A stretch of DNA of 64,000 nucleotides from Pseudomonas sp. JQ170C (GTDB lineage: Bacteria; Pseudomonadota; Gammaproteobacteria; Pseudomonadales; Pseudomonadaceae): the NCBI RefSeq assembly GCF_035581345.1, contig NZ_CP141608.1, positions 4,494,501 to 4,558,500 on the forward strand. The letters are read 5' to 3'. Made by a program: the position numbers and the translations under genes. Positions 9,226 through 18,404 of the stretch are shown here, in pieces. The notes beneath the pieces were generated by a model. That model saw only the letters and a list, made by a program, of their open reading frames with translations. It had not been told where the DNA came from and did not search any database. Within the stretch, counting starts at the first letter, position 1, and every line of letters starts with the position of its first letter.

Positions 9226-9360
9226 GCTCCGAACCTCCTCTGTGCTGAGAGCTCGGAGACTGCACGGGGTAACTACGCCCTTCAATACTCTGATGAATAA
9301 TTAGCCTATTCCCACCAAAGCCAGAGATTTTACCTACACATAGCCGGTTTTTTTACACAC

Positions 9361-9711
9361 TCATGCGCTCTGCAGGCGTGGCCCCAACACAATAATGCTG
9401 GCACCCAGCACACAGAGCAGCGCGCCGATCCAGTCGCTGCCCAGTGGCCGCCCGCGCTCGATAAAAGCCACCCACAGCAGCGAGGTGACGATGTAGATGC
9501 CGCCATAGGCGGCATAGGCCCGCCCGGCATAAGCAGCCTCGACGCGAGTAAGGATCAGCGCGAACAGCGTCAGACTGACCAGCGCAGGGGCGATCCACCA
9601 GGCACTCTTGCCCAGCCGCAGCCACAGGTAAAAGCCATAGCAACCGGCGATCTCGAAGATCGCCGCGAGGAAAAACCACAGGTAATTGATCACTTCAGCA
9701 ATCCAGGCCAC
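9361..9711 (-). CDS. YnfA-family small membrane protein (UPF0060)
   Basis: An inner-membrane protein of about 116 residues with four predicted transmembrane helices. It matches the YnfA/UPF0060 family, distantly related in fold to small multidrug resistance transporters. The family core [15 protein letters not shown] and the [13 protein letters not shown] segment are present. Family members are about 108 residues, so the true start could be a few codons downstream. It stands alone, upstream of the composite repeat array on the far side of its promoter. Function is unproven. Confidence 0.88.
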   Translation of the reverse strand: MAWIAEVINYLWFFLAAIFEIAGCYGFYLWLRLGKSAWWIAPALVSLTLFALILTRVEAAYAGRAYAAYGGIYIVTSLLWVAFIERGRPLGSDWIGALLCVLGASIIVLGPRLQSA

Positions 9712-9771
9712 TTCAATGCGGCCTAGGGTAACTGATTCCGAAGCCGCAACCGGCTCAAATCACCACCCCAA

Positions 9772-9866
9772 GGTAGGAGCGGGCTTGCCCCGCGAGACGC
9801 CGGTACAGCCAACAAAATGGGTGTTGCCTGAACTGATGATCGCGGGGCAAGCCCGCTTCTACCGGT
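9772..9866. repeat. REP pair, composite unit 1
   Basis: Inverted REP cores GGTAGGAGCGGGCTTGCCCC and GGGGCAAGCCCGCTTCTACC around a 50-base insert. The same insert recurs in units 2 and 3 and, diverged, at 42917-43008. Confidence 0.85.
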
Positions 9867-10052
9867 CCAATCGGCGGGAGGGAACCGCGCTTCGTGCGTG
9901 CGGAAGAAAGTGACAAGGCGACTGCTACGCAGCCGATCGCAGCCTCGTTCCTCGGCAGCGGCTACTGCTTGCAGGCCAGGATGGTGTAGCCGCTGGCGAC
10001 AGCCTGCGATCGGCCGCGAAGCGGTCGCAACCGGCTCAAACCACCACCTCCG

Positions 10053-10147
10053 GGTAGGAGCGGGCTTGCCCCGCGAGACGCCGGTACAGCCAACAAAATG
10101 GGTGTTGCCTGAACTGATGATCGCGGGGCAAGCCCGCTTCTACCGGT
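10053..10147. repeat. REP pair, composite unit 2
   Basis: Near-identical to unit 1 at 9772-9866, including the insert and the right arm ending CTTCTACC. Confidence 0.85.
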
Positions 10148-10313
10148 CCAATCGGCGGGAGTGAACCGCGCTTCGTGCGTGCGGAAGGAAGTGACAAGGC
10201 GACTGCTACGCAGCCTGGAGGCAGCGGCATATCAGGCTAGGCCCTTGTAGCCGCTGGCGATAGCCTGCGATCGGCCGCGAAGCGGTCGCAACCGGCTCAA
10301 ACCACCACCCCCG

Positions 10314-10411
10314 GGTAGGAGCGGGCTTGCCCCGCGAAACGCCTCTACAGCCAACAAAATGGGGGGGGGTTGCCTGAACCGATGATCGCGGGGCAAGCCC
10401 GCTCCCACCGG
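10314..10411. repeat. REP pair, composite unit 3
   Basis: Third unit, slightly diverged (GCCTCTACAGCC replaces GCCGGTACAGCC) and extended by a nine-G run at 10361-10369. It ends 15 bp before the stop of the SDR gene and so may act as its 3' end. Confidence 0.85.
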
Positions 10412-10425
10412 TCCAATCGGCGGCT

Positions 10426-11241
10426 TCAGCCCTGGTTGGGCTTCGCCTTGGCGCGCATCTTCTCGGCCATCACCGCCATCTCGTCATAGAGCCGTTGCGG
10501 GTCGCGCTGCTTGAGTTTCCAGGCTTCGCGGCCAAGCTCGTGAGGCAGGATCATGAACGCGCCGGCGGCAACTTGCTGGTAGATGTAATCGGCGATATCG
10601 GCAGCCGTGATCGGCGAGCTTTCCAGCAACTTGCCCACCTGGGCCTTCATGGCCGGGGTCGGACCGCGGAATGAGTCGAGCAGGTTGGTCTGGAAGAACG
10701 ACGGGCACACCACGTGCACCGCCACTTCCTGCTGGCGCAATTCGATCAGCAGGCTTTCAGAGAGGGCCAACACCCCCGCCTTGGCCACGTTGTAGTTGCT
10801 CATGGCCGGCCCCTGCATCAGCGCCGCCATCGAGGCGATGTTGATGATCCGCCCCTTGCTGCGTTCCAACAGCGGCAGGAAGGCCTTGCAGCCCTTGACT
10901 ACACCCATGAGGTTGATCGCGATCTGCCAGTCCCAATCCTCCAGGGACAACTCCGAGAAAAACCCGCCAGCGGCCACCCCGGCGTTGTTGACGATCACGT
11001 CGATGCCGCCGAGCTTCTCTTCGCAGGCCTGGGCCAGGGCGGTCAGCTGGCTGTAGTCACGCACATCGCAGCGCTGCACGAAGCCCTGGCCGCCCGCTTC
11101 CCTGACCAGCGCCAGGGTTTCTTTCAGGCCTGCCTCGTTGACATCGGCCAATGCCAGTTGCCACCCCTCGCGTGCCCAGCGCAACGCGATCTCACGACCG
11201 AGCCCGGAGCCTGCGCCAGTAATCATCATGCGGTTGTGCAT
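10426..11241 (-). CDS. SDR-family oxidoreductase
   Basis: A classical short-chain dehydrogenase/reductase of 271 residues, NAD(P)-dependent, substrate unknown. The Rossmann motif TGAGSGLG lies near residues 8-15, the structural NNAGV motif near 85-90, and the catalytic tetrad motifs appear as NIASM and YNVAKAG. The start was set at MHNRMMITG, just before the cofactor fold; the open frame extends 22 codons upstream without family similarity. The C-terminus is Lys-rich (MRAKAKPNQG). It is an isolated gene between the REP array and the DUF3309 peptide. Confidence 0.88.
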   Translation of the reverse strand: MHNRMMITGAGSGLGREIALRWAREGWQLALADVNEAGLKETLALVREAGGQGFVQRCDVRDYSQLTALAQACEEKLGGIDVIVNNAGVAAGGFFSELSLEDWDWQIAINLMGVVKGCKAFLPLLERSKGRIINIASMAALMQGPAMSNYNVAKAGVLALSESLLIELRQQEVAVHVVCPSFFQTNLLDSFRGPTPAMKAQVGKLLESSPITAADIADYIYQQVAAGAFMILPHELGREAWKLKQRDPQRLYDEMAVMAEKMRAKAKPNQG

Positions 11242-11473
11242 AGCGGGACGCCTTGTACTGTTCTGGAAAGTTAGCGCCAGTGTAGCGAAGGCAACGGCCG
11301 CACCCACGCTGTATCAGGATGCTGAATAGCCGGGGCAAACAGTGGTGATAACGGTTTATTAAACTTTTCATTGTTGGCAGGAGTCGGAATTTACAGGCGG
11401 GCATGAAACGCATGACCGAACACAAGGATTGAACCCAAACGCCTACTCTCTCAAGCCATACAAGGACACTGCC

Positions 11474-11626
11474 ATGGGCACCATACTCATCATCATTCTG
11501 ATACTGCTGTTGATCGGTGGCTTACCTGTCTTCCCGCACTCCAGAAGTTGGGGTTATGGCCCCTCAGGCATCATTGGTACGGTATTGATCATCCTCTTGA
11601 TCCTGCTATTGCTCGGCAAAATCTAG
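11474..11626 (+). CDS. DUF3309-family small membrane peptide
   Basis: A 50-residue hydrophobic protein with two Leu/Ile-rich membrane segments around a short Pro-Ser-Arg-Trp-Gly loop (LPVFPHSRSWGYGPSG). This is the pattern of the DUF3309 family, which has no known function. The ATG at 11474 has an AAGGACA ribosome site; an upstream in-frame start would add 15 unlikely residues. A strong hairpin terminator follows at once. Members are often stress-linked small ORFs, but nothing in the sequence here shows regulation. Confidence 0.8.
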   Translation: MGTILIIILILLLIGGLPVFPHSRSWGYGPSGIIGTVLIILLILLLLGKI

Positions 11627-11631
11627 GCATT

Positions 11632-11662
11632 AAAAAAGGCAGCCTCGCGGCTGCCTTTTTTT
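11632..11662. terminator. Bidirectional intrinsic terminator
   Basis: Stem GGCAGCC / GGCTGCC with a TCGC loop, flanked by A6 on the left and T7 on the right. It can end the DUF3309 transcript (+) and actP (-), whose stop lies 16 bp away. Confidence 0.9.
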
Positions 11663-11677
11663 ATTGCGCCCAACTAA

Positions 11678-13336
11678 TCAGTGCGAGACCGCACCGCTGG
11701 CACCCAGGCCAGTCTGCGAGCGGACGAACTGCGGGAAGAACAGTGCACGTTCTTCATCAGCCGCCTTGGACTTGTCAGTGATCGAGAAGAACCAGATGCC
11801 GGCAAACGCGATGATCATCGAGAACAGCGCCGGGTACTCGTACGGGTAAATGGCTTTCTCGTGACCGAGGATCTGCACCCAGATGGTCGGGCCCAGGATC
11901 ATCAGCGCCACGGCACTGATCAGACCCATCCAGCCGCCAATCATGGCGCCACGGGTGGTCAGCTTCTTCCAGTACATCGAGAGCAGCAGGACCGGGAAGT
12001 TGCAGCTGGCAGCAATCGAGAACGCCAGGCCGACCATGAAGGCGATGTTCTGGCTTTCAAACAGAATGCCCAGACCAATCGCCAGCACGCCCAGGGCGAC
12101 GGTGGTGATTTTCGAGACGCGGATTTCATCCTTCTCGTTGGCCTTGCCTTTCTTGATCACGCTGGCGTACAGGTCGTGGGACACCGCCGAGGCACCGGCC
12201 AGGGTCAGGCCTGCCACTACCGCCAGGATGGTCGCAAACGCTACCGCCGAGATGAAGCCCAGGAACACACTGCCACCCACGGCATCAGCCAGGTGGACCG
12301 CCGCCATGTTGTTGCCGCCGATCAGGGCGCCTGCAGCGTCCTTGAAGTCCGGGTTGGTGCTGACCAGCAGGATCGCGCCAAAGCCGATGATGAAGGTCAG
12401 GATGTAGAAGTAGCCGATGAAACCGGTGGCATACAGAACGCTCTTGCGTGCTTCCTTGGCGTCGCTGACGGTGAAGAAGCGCATCAGGATATGCGGCAGG
12501 CCGGCGGTACCGAACATCAGGGCCAGGCCGAGGGAGAATGCCGAGATCGGATCTTTGACCAGGCCGCCCGGGCTCATGATCGCTTCACCTTTGGGGTGAA
12601 CCTTGATGGCTTCGGAGAACAGGGCATTGAAGTCGAAGTTGACGTGTTTCATCACCATCAGCGCCATGAAGCTGGCACCGGAGAGCAGCAGTACAGCCTT
12701 GATGATCTGTACCCAGGTGGTTGCGAGCATGCCGCCGAACAGCACGTACATGCACATCAGGATACCCACCAGGATCACCGCAACGTGGTAGTCCAGGCCG
12801 AACAGCAGCTGGATCAGCTTGCCGGCACCGACCATCTGCGCGATCAGGTAGAACGCCACCACCACCAGCGAGCCCGAGGCCGACAGGGTGCGGATTTCTT
12901 TTTGCCCGAGGCGGTAGGAGGCCACATCGGCAAAGGTGTATTTACCCAGGTTGCGCAGGCGTTCGGCGATCAGGAAAAGAATGATCGGCCAGCCGACCAG
13001 AAAGCCGATCGAGTAGATCAGGCCGTCGTAGCCAGAGGTGAACACCAGGGCCGAAATACCCAGGAAGGACGCTGCCGACATGTAGTCACCGGCAATCGCC
13101 AGACCGTTCTGGAAACCGGTGATGCGGCCGCCAGCGGCATAGTAGTCGGACGCGGACTTGTTGCGTTTGGAAGCCCAGTAGGTGATGCACAGGGTGGCAC
13201 CGACGAAGGCGACGAACATCAGGATCGCCGCAACGTTCAAGGGCTGCTTGTGCACCTCGCCGGTGAGGGCGTCGGCGGCCCAGACGGCGGGTGCAAAAAT
13301 GCCGAAGGCCAGAGTTGCCAGAAGACGCCGGATCAT
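11678..13336 (-). CDS. actP: Cation/acetate symporter ActP
   Basis: A sodium:solute symporter family (SLC5/SSS) permease that takes up acetate and other short monocarboxylates. The 552-residue protein begins with a cleavable-looking signal segment (about residues 1-20), then many transmembrane helices. SSS landmarks include [13 protein letters not shown] and the [14 protein letters not shown] segment. It overlaps the upstream DUF485 gene by 4 bp (ATG within the preceding end), the standard yjcH-actP arrangement. Related operons are activated by the CrbS/CrbR (MxtR/ErdR) system, and an mxtR/crbS-type kinase lies at 56810-60286. No acs gene is present nearby. Confidence 0.93.
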   Translation of the reverse strand: MIRRLLATLAFGIFAPAVWAADALTGEVHKQPLNVAAILMFVAFVGATLCITYWASKRNKSASDYYAAGGRITGFQNGLAIAGDYMSAASFLGISALVFTSGYDGLIYSIGFLVGWPIILFLIAERLRNLGKYTFADVASYRLGQKEIRTLSASGSLVVVAFYLIAQMVGAGKLIQLLFGLDYHVAVILVGILMCMYVLFGGMLATTWVQIIKAVLLLSGASFMALMVMKHVNFDFNALFSEAIKVHPKGEAIMSPGGLVKDPISAFSLGLALMFGTAGLPHILMRFFTVSDAKEARKSVLYATGFIGYFYILTFIIGFGAILLVSTNPDFKDAAGALIGGNNMAAVHLADAVGGSVFLGFISAVAFATILAVVAGLTLAGASAVSHDLYASVIKKGKANEKDEIRVSKITTVALGVLAIGLGILFESQNIAFMVGLAFSIAASCNFPVLLLSMYWKKLTTRGAMIGGWMGLISAVALMILGPTIWVQILGHEKAIYPYEYPALFSMIIAFAGIWFFSITDKSKAADEERALFFPQFVRSQTGLGASGAVSH

Positions 13337-13644
13337 TGCTGTGCCTCCTTGAGGATCGCTTTGTTCATCTCATCGAACTCACCGTTGGCGCGACGTACAT
13401 AAATCGCAGTGAGCACAAAGGCCGAGAGAATCAAACCGACACCCAGGGGAATGCCCCAGGTCACGGAAGACTCGGGGCTGAGCTTGGTACCCAGGAGTTG
13501 CGGGCCATAGGCGATCAACAGGATGAAAGCAGAGTAGAGACCGAGCATGATCGCCGAGAGAATCCAGGCGAAACGTTCGCGCTTTGAAACCAGCTCCTTG
13601 AACCGCGGGCTGTTTTGTATCGATAGATAAATGCTGTCGTTCAT
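13333..13644 (-). CDS. yjcH: DUF485 inner-membrane protein (YjcH)
   Basis: A 103-residue protein with two predicted membrane helices ([20 protein letters not shown] and the second hydrophobic stretch near residues 60-85). It is the usual first gene of the yjcH-actP pair and overlaps actP by 4 bp, so it is probably translationally coupled. Its role in acetate uptake is inferred from this constant partnership. The upstream region 13645-13773 should hold the promoter for both genes. Confidence 0.88.
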   Translation of the reverse strand: MNDSIYLSIQNSPRFKELVSKRERFAWILSAIMLGLYSAFILLIAYGPQLLGTKLSPESSVTWGIPLGVGLILSAFVLTAIYVRRANGEFDEMNKAILKEAQQ

Positions 13645-13773
13645 TGTTTTTGTCCTCGCAGCACAGATTAGGTAGAACCCACTCCACTTTATGCTGCCTT
13701 TGGACGCGCTCCAGACGACCTTAGTCTTAGATGCAACAGTGTTTTACCAAATCGGTAACAGCCTTGAACGACA

Positions 13774-13807
13774 AGGGCCGCAGCATCGTTTCGGATGCTG
13801 CGGCCCT
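13774..13807. terminator. Strong hairpin after the betaine-binding protein gene
   Basis: Perfect 14-bp arms beginning AGGGCCGCAGCATC around a short GTTTCG-type loop. It lies 29 bp past the stop of the minus-strand substrate-binding protein gene. The T-tract is weak, so it may mainly stabilise the 3' end. Confidence 0.7.
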
Positions 13808-13836
13808 GGAAGGTGCCAGATAGAGGCTTTAAGCCA

Positions 13837-14688
13837 TTATTTAGCCGTCCACTCGGCGACGCGATCCGGGTGCTTGGCTACCCAATCCTTGGCGGCGGCT
13901 TCGGGTTTTGCGCCCTCTTGAATGGCCAACATGACCTCACCGATTTCATCCTTGGACTGCCACTGGAACTTCTTCAGGAACTCGGCGACCTCCGGTGCCT
14001 TGGTTGCCAGTTCCTTGCTGCCGATGCTGTTGACGGTTTCGGCGGCGCCATAAACGCCTTTCGGGTCTTCGAGGAAACGCAACTTCCACTTGGCGAACAT
14101 CCAGTGCGGCACCCAGCCGGTAACGGCGATGGACTGTTGCTTGGCATAGGCACGTCCCAACTCCGAGGTCATGGCCGCGCCGGAACTGGCCTGGAGCTTG
14201 TAGCCGCTGAGGTCGTAGTCCTTGATGGCCTGGTCGGTCTTGAGCATGACGCCGGAGCCGGCATCAATACCGACGATCTTCTTCTTGAAAGTGTCATCGC
14301 TCTTGAGGTCGGCCAGCGACTGCGCCTTGACGTACTCGGGGACGATCAGGCCGATCTTGGCGTCCTTGAAGTTGGGGCCATAGTCGACCACGTTGCTTTG
14401 GTTCTTGGTCCAGTACTCGCCATGTGTCACGGGCAGCCAGGCCGAGAGCATGGCATCGAGCTTGCCGGTGGCGACCCCCTGCCACATGATTCCGGTGGCC
14501 ACGGCCTGCAGTTTGACGTCATAACCGAGCTTCTGTCTGATCACTTCGGCGGCTACGTTGGTGGTCGCCACACTGTCGGACCAGCCATCGACGTAGCCGA
14601 TGCTAACTTCCTTGGCCATCGCCTGCCCCACACCGATCGCCATTGCCAGGGCGGTACCCACCCCCAGGAGTCGTCGCATTTTCATCAA
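13837..14688 (-). CDS. Glycine betaine/choline ABC transporter substrate-binding protein
   Basis: A periplasmic binding protein of the OpuAC/ProX type, 283 residues, with a signal peptide ending ...GVGQAMA-KEVSIGYVDGW. The fold regions DGWSDSV, the ATGIMWQGVATGKLDAMLSA segment and GWVPHWMFAKWKLRFL are typical of quaternary-amine binders; the Trp residues probably form the aromatic cage. No ATPase or permease lies next to it, so it must work with a transporter encoded elsewhere, a common situation for choline and carnitine binders (CbcX/CaiX type) in Pseudomonas. The start could be either of the first two Met codons (MMKMRR). Confidence 0.85.
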   Translation of the reverse strand: MMKMRRLLGVGTALAMAIGVGQAMAKEVSIGYVDGWSDSVATTNVAAEVIRQKLGYDVKLQAVATGIMWQGVATGKLDAMLSAWLPVTHGEYWTKNQSNVVDYGPNFKDAKIGLIVPEYVKAQSLADLKSDDTFKKKIVGIDAGSGVMLKTDQAIKDYDLSGYKLQASSGAAMTSELGRAYAKQQSIAVTGWVPHWMFAKWKLRFLEDPKGVYGAAETVNSIGSKELATKAPEVAEFLKKFQWQSKDEIGEVMLAIQEGAKPEAAAKDWVAKHPDRVAEWTAK

Positions 14689-14907
14689 AGCTTCCCCTCG
14701 TCACGTCACGGAAGCCCCATCATCAACCTCGGGTGGCTGCCGACCTGCTCTGACAACGACGTCGAACCAGCGAGAAACGACATCACATAGCCAGCAACGC
14801 TTATCGTTACATCAGGCAACATCCGCGCCGGGATCTTTGCACGCCGAGGCGTTGGCCGGCGCCAATTGCAGGTAGTATTGCCGGCTTTGCCCCTGACGGT
14901 CCGATCC

Positions 14908-16479
14908 ATGTCCTCGACTGCCCGCTTCCCGCTGCTGCCCTATCTGTTTGCCTGCCTGCTAGGCCTCCTGGCACTGGCCGGGCTGTGGTACGGCCTGGGC
15001 AAACCGGTGGTGCTGGCGGATGCGGCCAGTGCCACGCACAAACTGCAATGTGCGTCCTACACCCCGTTCGACAAGGACCAATCGCCTTTCGACCAGCCTT
15101 TCCAGCTGCGTCCGGCACGCATGGATGCGGACTTCGCCCTGCTTGCCCAGCGCTTCGAGTGCGTGCGGACCTATTCGATGACAGGCCTTGAGGCGATTCC
15201 CGAGCTTGCGCGCAAGCATGGCCTGAAAGTCATGCTCGGTGCCTGGGTCAACGCCAACCCGGTCGACACCCAGAAAGAGGTCAAGGCCTTGATCGCCGCC
15301 GCCAATGCCAACCCGGATGTGGTCAAGGCGGTGATCGTCGGTAACGAAGTCCTGCTGCGCAAGGAAGTCACCGGCCCGCAACTGGCCAGCCTGATCGCCC
15401 AGGTAAAAAGCCAGGTCAACGTACCGGTGACCTACGCCGATGTCTGGGAATTCTGGTTGCAGTATCCAGAGATCGCCCCGGCCGTGGACTTCCTGACCAT
15501 TCATCTGCTGCCCTACTGGGAAGATGATCCGCGGGGCATCGACGACGCCTTGCAGCATGTCGGCGAGATTCGCCAGGTGTTCGGCAACCGCTTTGCTCCC
15601 AAGGACATCGTCATCGGTGAAACCGGCTGGCCGAGTGAAGGCCGCCAGCGTGAAACCGCCCTGCCCAGCCCGGTCAACGAAGCGCGCTTTATCCGTGGTT
15701 TTGTCGCCATGGCCGAGCAGCACGGCTGGCACTACAACCTGATCGAAGCCTTCGACCAGCCCTGGAAGCGCGCCAGCGAAGGCGCCGTGGGCGGCTATTG
15801 GGGGCTGTACGACGCCGACCGCCAGGACAAGGGCATTCTCGAAGGGCCAGTGAGCAACCTGCCGCTGTGGCCGCAATGGCTGGCCGCCTGTGGCGTGCTG
15901 TTTGTCGCCACCCTGTTGCTGGCAGGGCGTGTACGCAGCACCCGGGCGGCCCTGCTCCTGCCGCTGCTGGCGGCACTGGGCGCAGCAAGCCTGGGCTTGT
16001 GGGGCGAACTGGTGCGCATCAACAGCCGCTTTGCCGGGGAATGGCTCTGGGCCGTGCTGCTGGCCGGACTGAACCTGATCGTACTGGCCCACGGTGCCCT
16101 GGCGCTGTCCGCACGTGAGGGCTGGCGTGAGCGGGCTTTCGCCTGGCTCGAAGCGCATGCGGGCTGGTGGCTGGCTGGCGCAGGCTTTGCCGCTGCGGTG
16201 AGCATGCTGGCGCTGGTGTTCGACCCGCGTTACCGCAGTTTCCCGAGTGCGGCGCTGGTGCTGCCGGCGGTGGTTTACCTGCTGCGCCCGGTGAAGGCAC
16301 CACGTCCTGAAATAGGCCTGCTGACCTTCATCGTCGGTGCCGGGATTGCGCCGCAGCTGTTCCAGGAAGGGTTGAGCAACCAACAGGCGCTGGTGTGGGC
16401 GGGAGTCAGTGTCTTGATGGTCGGGGCGTTGTGGCGAGCCTGTAGGAGCGGGCTTGCCCCACGATCCCGATCGGCCTGA
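14908..16479 (+). CDS. Membrane-anchored GH17 family beta-glucan enzyme (beta-1,6-glucan synthase annotation)
   Basis: The N-terminal membrane segment (about residues 10-30) leads into a periplasmic glycoside hydrolase family 17 domain. The likely acid/base Glu is in VIVGNEVLLR and the nucleophile Glu in VIGETGWPSEG, the GH17 signature. From about residue 325 the protein has a series of hydrophobic helices. Relatives are annotated as beta(1,6)-glucan synthases and may elongate or branch periplasmic glucans by transglycosylation, as proposed for NdvC; this is family inference. The start at 14908 (MSSTARF) was preferred over 14866 because the added residues look non-coding. It ends just before a REP pair. 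Confidence 0.75.
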   Translation: MSSTARFPLLPYLFACLLGLLALAGLWYGLGKPVVLADAASATHKLQCASYTPFDKDQSPFDQPFQLRPARMDADFALLAQRFECVRTYSMTGLEAIPELARKHGLKVMLGAWVNANPVDTQKEVKALIAAANANPDVVKAVIVGNEVLLRKEVTGPQLASLIAQVKSQVNVPVTYADVWEFWLQYPEIAPAVDFLTIHLLPYWEDDPRGIDDALQHVGEIRQVFGNRFAPKDIVIGETGWPSEGRQRETALPSPVNEARFIRGFVAMAEQHGWHYNLIEAFDQPWKRASEGAVGGYWGLYDADRQDKGILEGPVSNLPLWPQWLAACGVLFVATLLLAGRVRSTRAALLLPLLAALGAASLGLWGELVRINSRFAGEWLWAVLLAGLNLIVLAHGALALSAREGWRERAFAWLEAHAGWWLAGAGFAAAVSMLALVFDPRYRSFPSAALVLPAVVYLLRPVKAPRPEIGLLTFIVGAGIAPQLFQEGLSNQQALVWAGVSVLMVGALWRACRSGLAPRSRSA

Positions 16480-16511
16480 CACACACTACGCGGGGCAAGC
16501 CCGCGCCTACC
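16442..16511. repeat. REP pair
   Basis: Inverted cores TGTAGGAGCGGGCTTGCCCC and GCGGGGCAAGCCCGCGCCTA. It overlaps the last codons of the GH17 gene on the left and the stop codon of the convergent small membrane protein gene on the right. Confidence 0.85.
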
Positions 16512-16863
16512 GGCGCACCAGCCGCAAGCCCGCCAGCACCACGGCAAACACCGCCAGGCTTGCGCTGTACAACACCAGTGCCGGAATCCCGAACACCAGC
16601 GCCAGCACCGCCACTCGCCGGCCGATCCGGGCGGGTATCACCTGCGCCAGCAACGCCAGGATCAATGCAGACCAGGCAATGACCCTGAAGTGAATCAACA
16701 AGCCCAGCGTCGAGCGGGCCTGGCATTGCCATAGCTGCGCCTGCTCGACACAGGTGCCGACCCACTGGGCATCTTCCATCAGCCCATAGCGCACCCCATA
16801 GCTTGCCGCCAGCCACATCGGCAGGCACAGCAGCAACAGGACCAGCGGCAAGCGGTGGGACAT
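16507..16863 (-). CDS. Small membrane protein of unknown function
   Basis: A 118-residue protein starting MSHRLPLVLLLLCLPMWLAA, with a signal-anchor or first helix, a soluble stretch holding two Cys (CVEQAQLWQCQAR) and two more hydrophobic helices (WSALILALLAQVI and VAVLALVFGIPALVLYSASL). I do not recognise a family beyond conserved Pseudomonas neighbours of the GH17 gene, with which it is convergent. The two cysteines could form a periplasmic disulphide. The start was placed at MSHR, as the much longer open frame upstream reads into the promoter region. Confidence 0.65.
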   Translation of the reverse strand: MSHRLPLVLLLLCLPMWLAASYGVRYGLMEDAQWVGTCVEQAQLWQCQARSTLGLLIHFRVIAWSALILALLAQVIPARIGRRVAVLALVFGIPALVLYSASLAVFAVVLAGLRLVRR

Positions 16864-17105
16864 GACACACTCCGGAGTCGTCGAAATCGGCGCCCAGCAT
16901 AATGGCCCGGGCCGTCTATGCAAGGCAAAAGCGCGAACCTCGGCTACTTTGAACTGAAGATAAATGGAACCAATTGTTGCCGTACTGCGGCCGCAAACGG
17001 CACCATCTGGGACGATAAATGCCGGAGCGCCAGGCAACTTTGCAAGGGACACGATGGTCCTAGCCTGCGTAACGCACTTTGCTGCTGCTTTTTTGGGGAT
17101 TCGTG

Positions 17106-18404
17106 ATGCTTCGATTACTGCGCCTTGCTGCCCTTTCCGGCGGCCTTTTCTTGAGTGCGTCCGCTTCGGCGCTGGATATCGACGCTGCCAGCTACGGCTA
17201 CCCACTGACCAATCCCTTCGAGGCCACCATCGCCACGACACCGCCGGAATTGCGCCCGGAGCTGCCCAGCGACGATGACATCGACCAGTCCGACTACAGC
17301 CTGAACATGCGTCCGGAGCGCGGCTTCAAGCTTCCGGACAATTTCTGGGCCGTGAAGCAGCTCAAATACCGCCTGGCCGAACAGGACCACCCGGCACCGC
17401 TGATTTTCCTCATTGCCGGTACCGGTGCGCCCTACTCCAGCAGCATCAACGAATACCTCAAGAAGCTGTTCTACAAGGCCGGCTACCACGTGGTGCAGTT
17501 GTCGTCGCCCACCAGCTTCGACTTCATCATCTCGGCGTCACGCTTCGCCACACCCGGCGTGAGCCGTGAAGATGCCGAAGACCTGTACCGGGTCATGCAG
17601 GGTGTACGTGCCCAGCACCCGCGCCTGCCGGTGACCGAGTACTACCTCAGCGGCTATAGCCTCGGTGCCCTGGACGCGGCGTTTGTCAGCCACCTGGACG
17701 AAACCCGGCGCAGCTTCAACTTCAAGCGTGTGCTGCTGCTCAACCCACCGGTCAACCTCTACACCTCGGTCAGCAACCTCGACAAACTGGTGCAGACCGA
17801 GGTCAAGGGCGTCAACAGCAGCACCACCTTCTACGAGCTGGTACTGACCAAGCTGACCCGCTATTTCCAGCAGAAAGGCTACATCGACCTCAACGACGCC
17901 TTGCTCTATGACTTCCAGCAATCTCGCCAGCACCTGACCAACGAACAGATGGCCATGGTCATCGGCACCTCGTTCCGCTTCTCGGCAGCCGACATCGCCT
18001 TTACCTCCGACCTGGTCAACCGCCGCGGGCTGATCACCCCGCCCAAGTACCCGATCACCGAAAGCAGCAGCCTCACTCCGTTCTTCAAACGTGCGCTGCA
18101 ATGCGACTTCGATTGCTACCTGACCGAGCAGGTGATCCCCATGTGGCGCGCCCGTACCGACGGCGGCAGCCTCTTGCAACTGGTCGACCAGGTCAGCCTG
18201 TATGCACTCAAGGATTACCTGCAGACCAGCTCGAAGATTGCCGTGATGCACAATGCCGACGACGTCATCCTCGGGCCTGGCGACCTTGGTTTCCTTCGCA
18301 GCACCTTTGGCGATCGCTTGACCGTTTACCCACACGGCGGCCATTGCGGCAACCTCAACTACCGCGTCAACAGCGACGCCATGCTGGAGTTCTTCCGTGG
18401 TTAA
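17106..18404 (+). CDS. Exported alpha/beta-hydrolase-fold protein upstream of mlaA
   Basis: A 432-residue protein with a signal peptide (MLRLLRLAALSGGLFLSASA, cleaved near ASALD). Its second half has alpha/beta-hydrolase features: a nucleophile elbow GYSLG (near residue 183), an Asp in HNADDVILGPG and a His in PHGGHCGN near the C-terminus, in the right order for a Ser-Asp-His triad. It overlaps mlaA by 8 bp, so the genes are co-transcribed and probably coupled. Homologues are sometimes labelled serine/threonine protein kinase; I see no kinase motif and regard that as wrong. A periplasmic lipase or esterase linked to outer-membrane lipid asymmetry is a plausible guess. Confidence 0.7.
   Translation: MLRLLRLAALSGGLFLSASASALDIDAASYGYPLTNPFEATIATTPPELRPELPSDDDIDQSDYSLNMRPERGFKLPDNFWAVKQLKYRLAEQDHPAPLIFLIAGTGAPYSSSINEYLKKLFYKAGYHVVQLSSPTSFDFIISASRFATPGVSREDAEDLYRVMQGVRAQHPRLPVTEYYLSGYSLGALDAAFVSHLDETRRSFNFKRVLLLNPPVNLYTSVSNLDKLVQTEVKGVNSSTTFYELVLTKLTRYFQQKGYIDLNDALLYDFQQSRQHLTNEQMAMVIGTSFRFSAADIAFTSDLVNRRGLITPPKYPITESSSLTPFFKRALQCDFDCYLTEQVIPMWRARTDGGSLLQLVDQVSLYALKDYLQTSSKIAVMHNADDVILGPGDLGFLRSTFGDRLTVYPHGGHCGNLNYRVNSDAMLEFFRG

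Larger units (their letters stand above)
9712..10425. repeat. Tandem composite REP array (three units)
   Basis: A 714-bp gene-free stretch. A composite unit starts near 9771, repeats from about 10053 and again, partly, from about 10314 (periods about 281 and 261 bp). Each unit has a pair of inverted REP cores (TAGGAGCGGGCTTGCCCCGCG and its complement) around the insert ACAGCCAACAAAATGGG. Units 1 and 2 add a second dyad, GCAGCGGCTA paired with TAGCCGCTGGCGA. The third unit carries a run of nine G at 10361-10369 where the others have three. I see no gene here; short open frames arise from the repeats. Confidence 0.85.

Noticed and set aside
9686..10230. Short open frames in the composite REP array
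   Set aside because: They are read from the repeat itself, with near-identical peptides in each unit, and lack ribosome sites.
9712..10425. Regularly spaced repeats considered as a CRISPR array
   Set aside because: The repeats are REP palindromes and composite dyads of variable spacing in long near-identical units; there are no unique spacers and no cas genes.
11681..13402. Plus-strand open frame of over 570 codons opposite actP
   Set aside because: Its His/Gln/Asp-rich low-complexity translation is the mirror of a membrane protein; actP on the other strand is clearly real.
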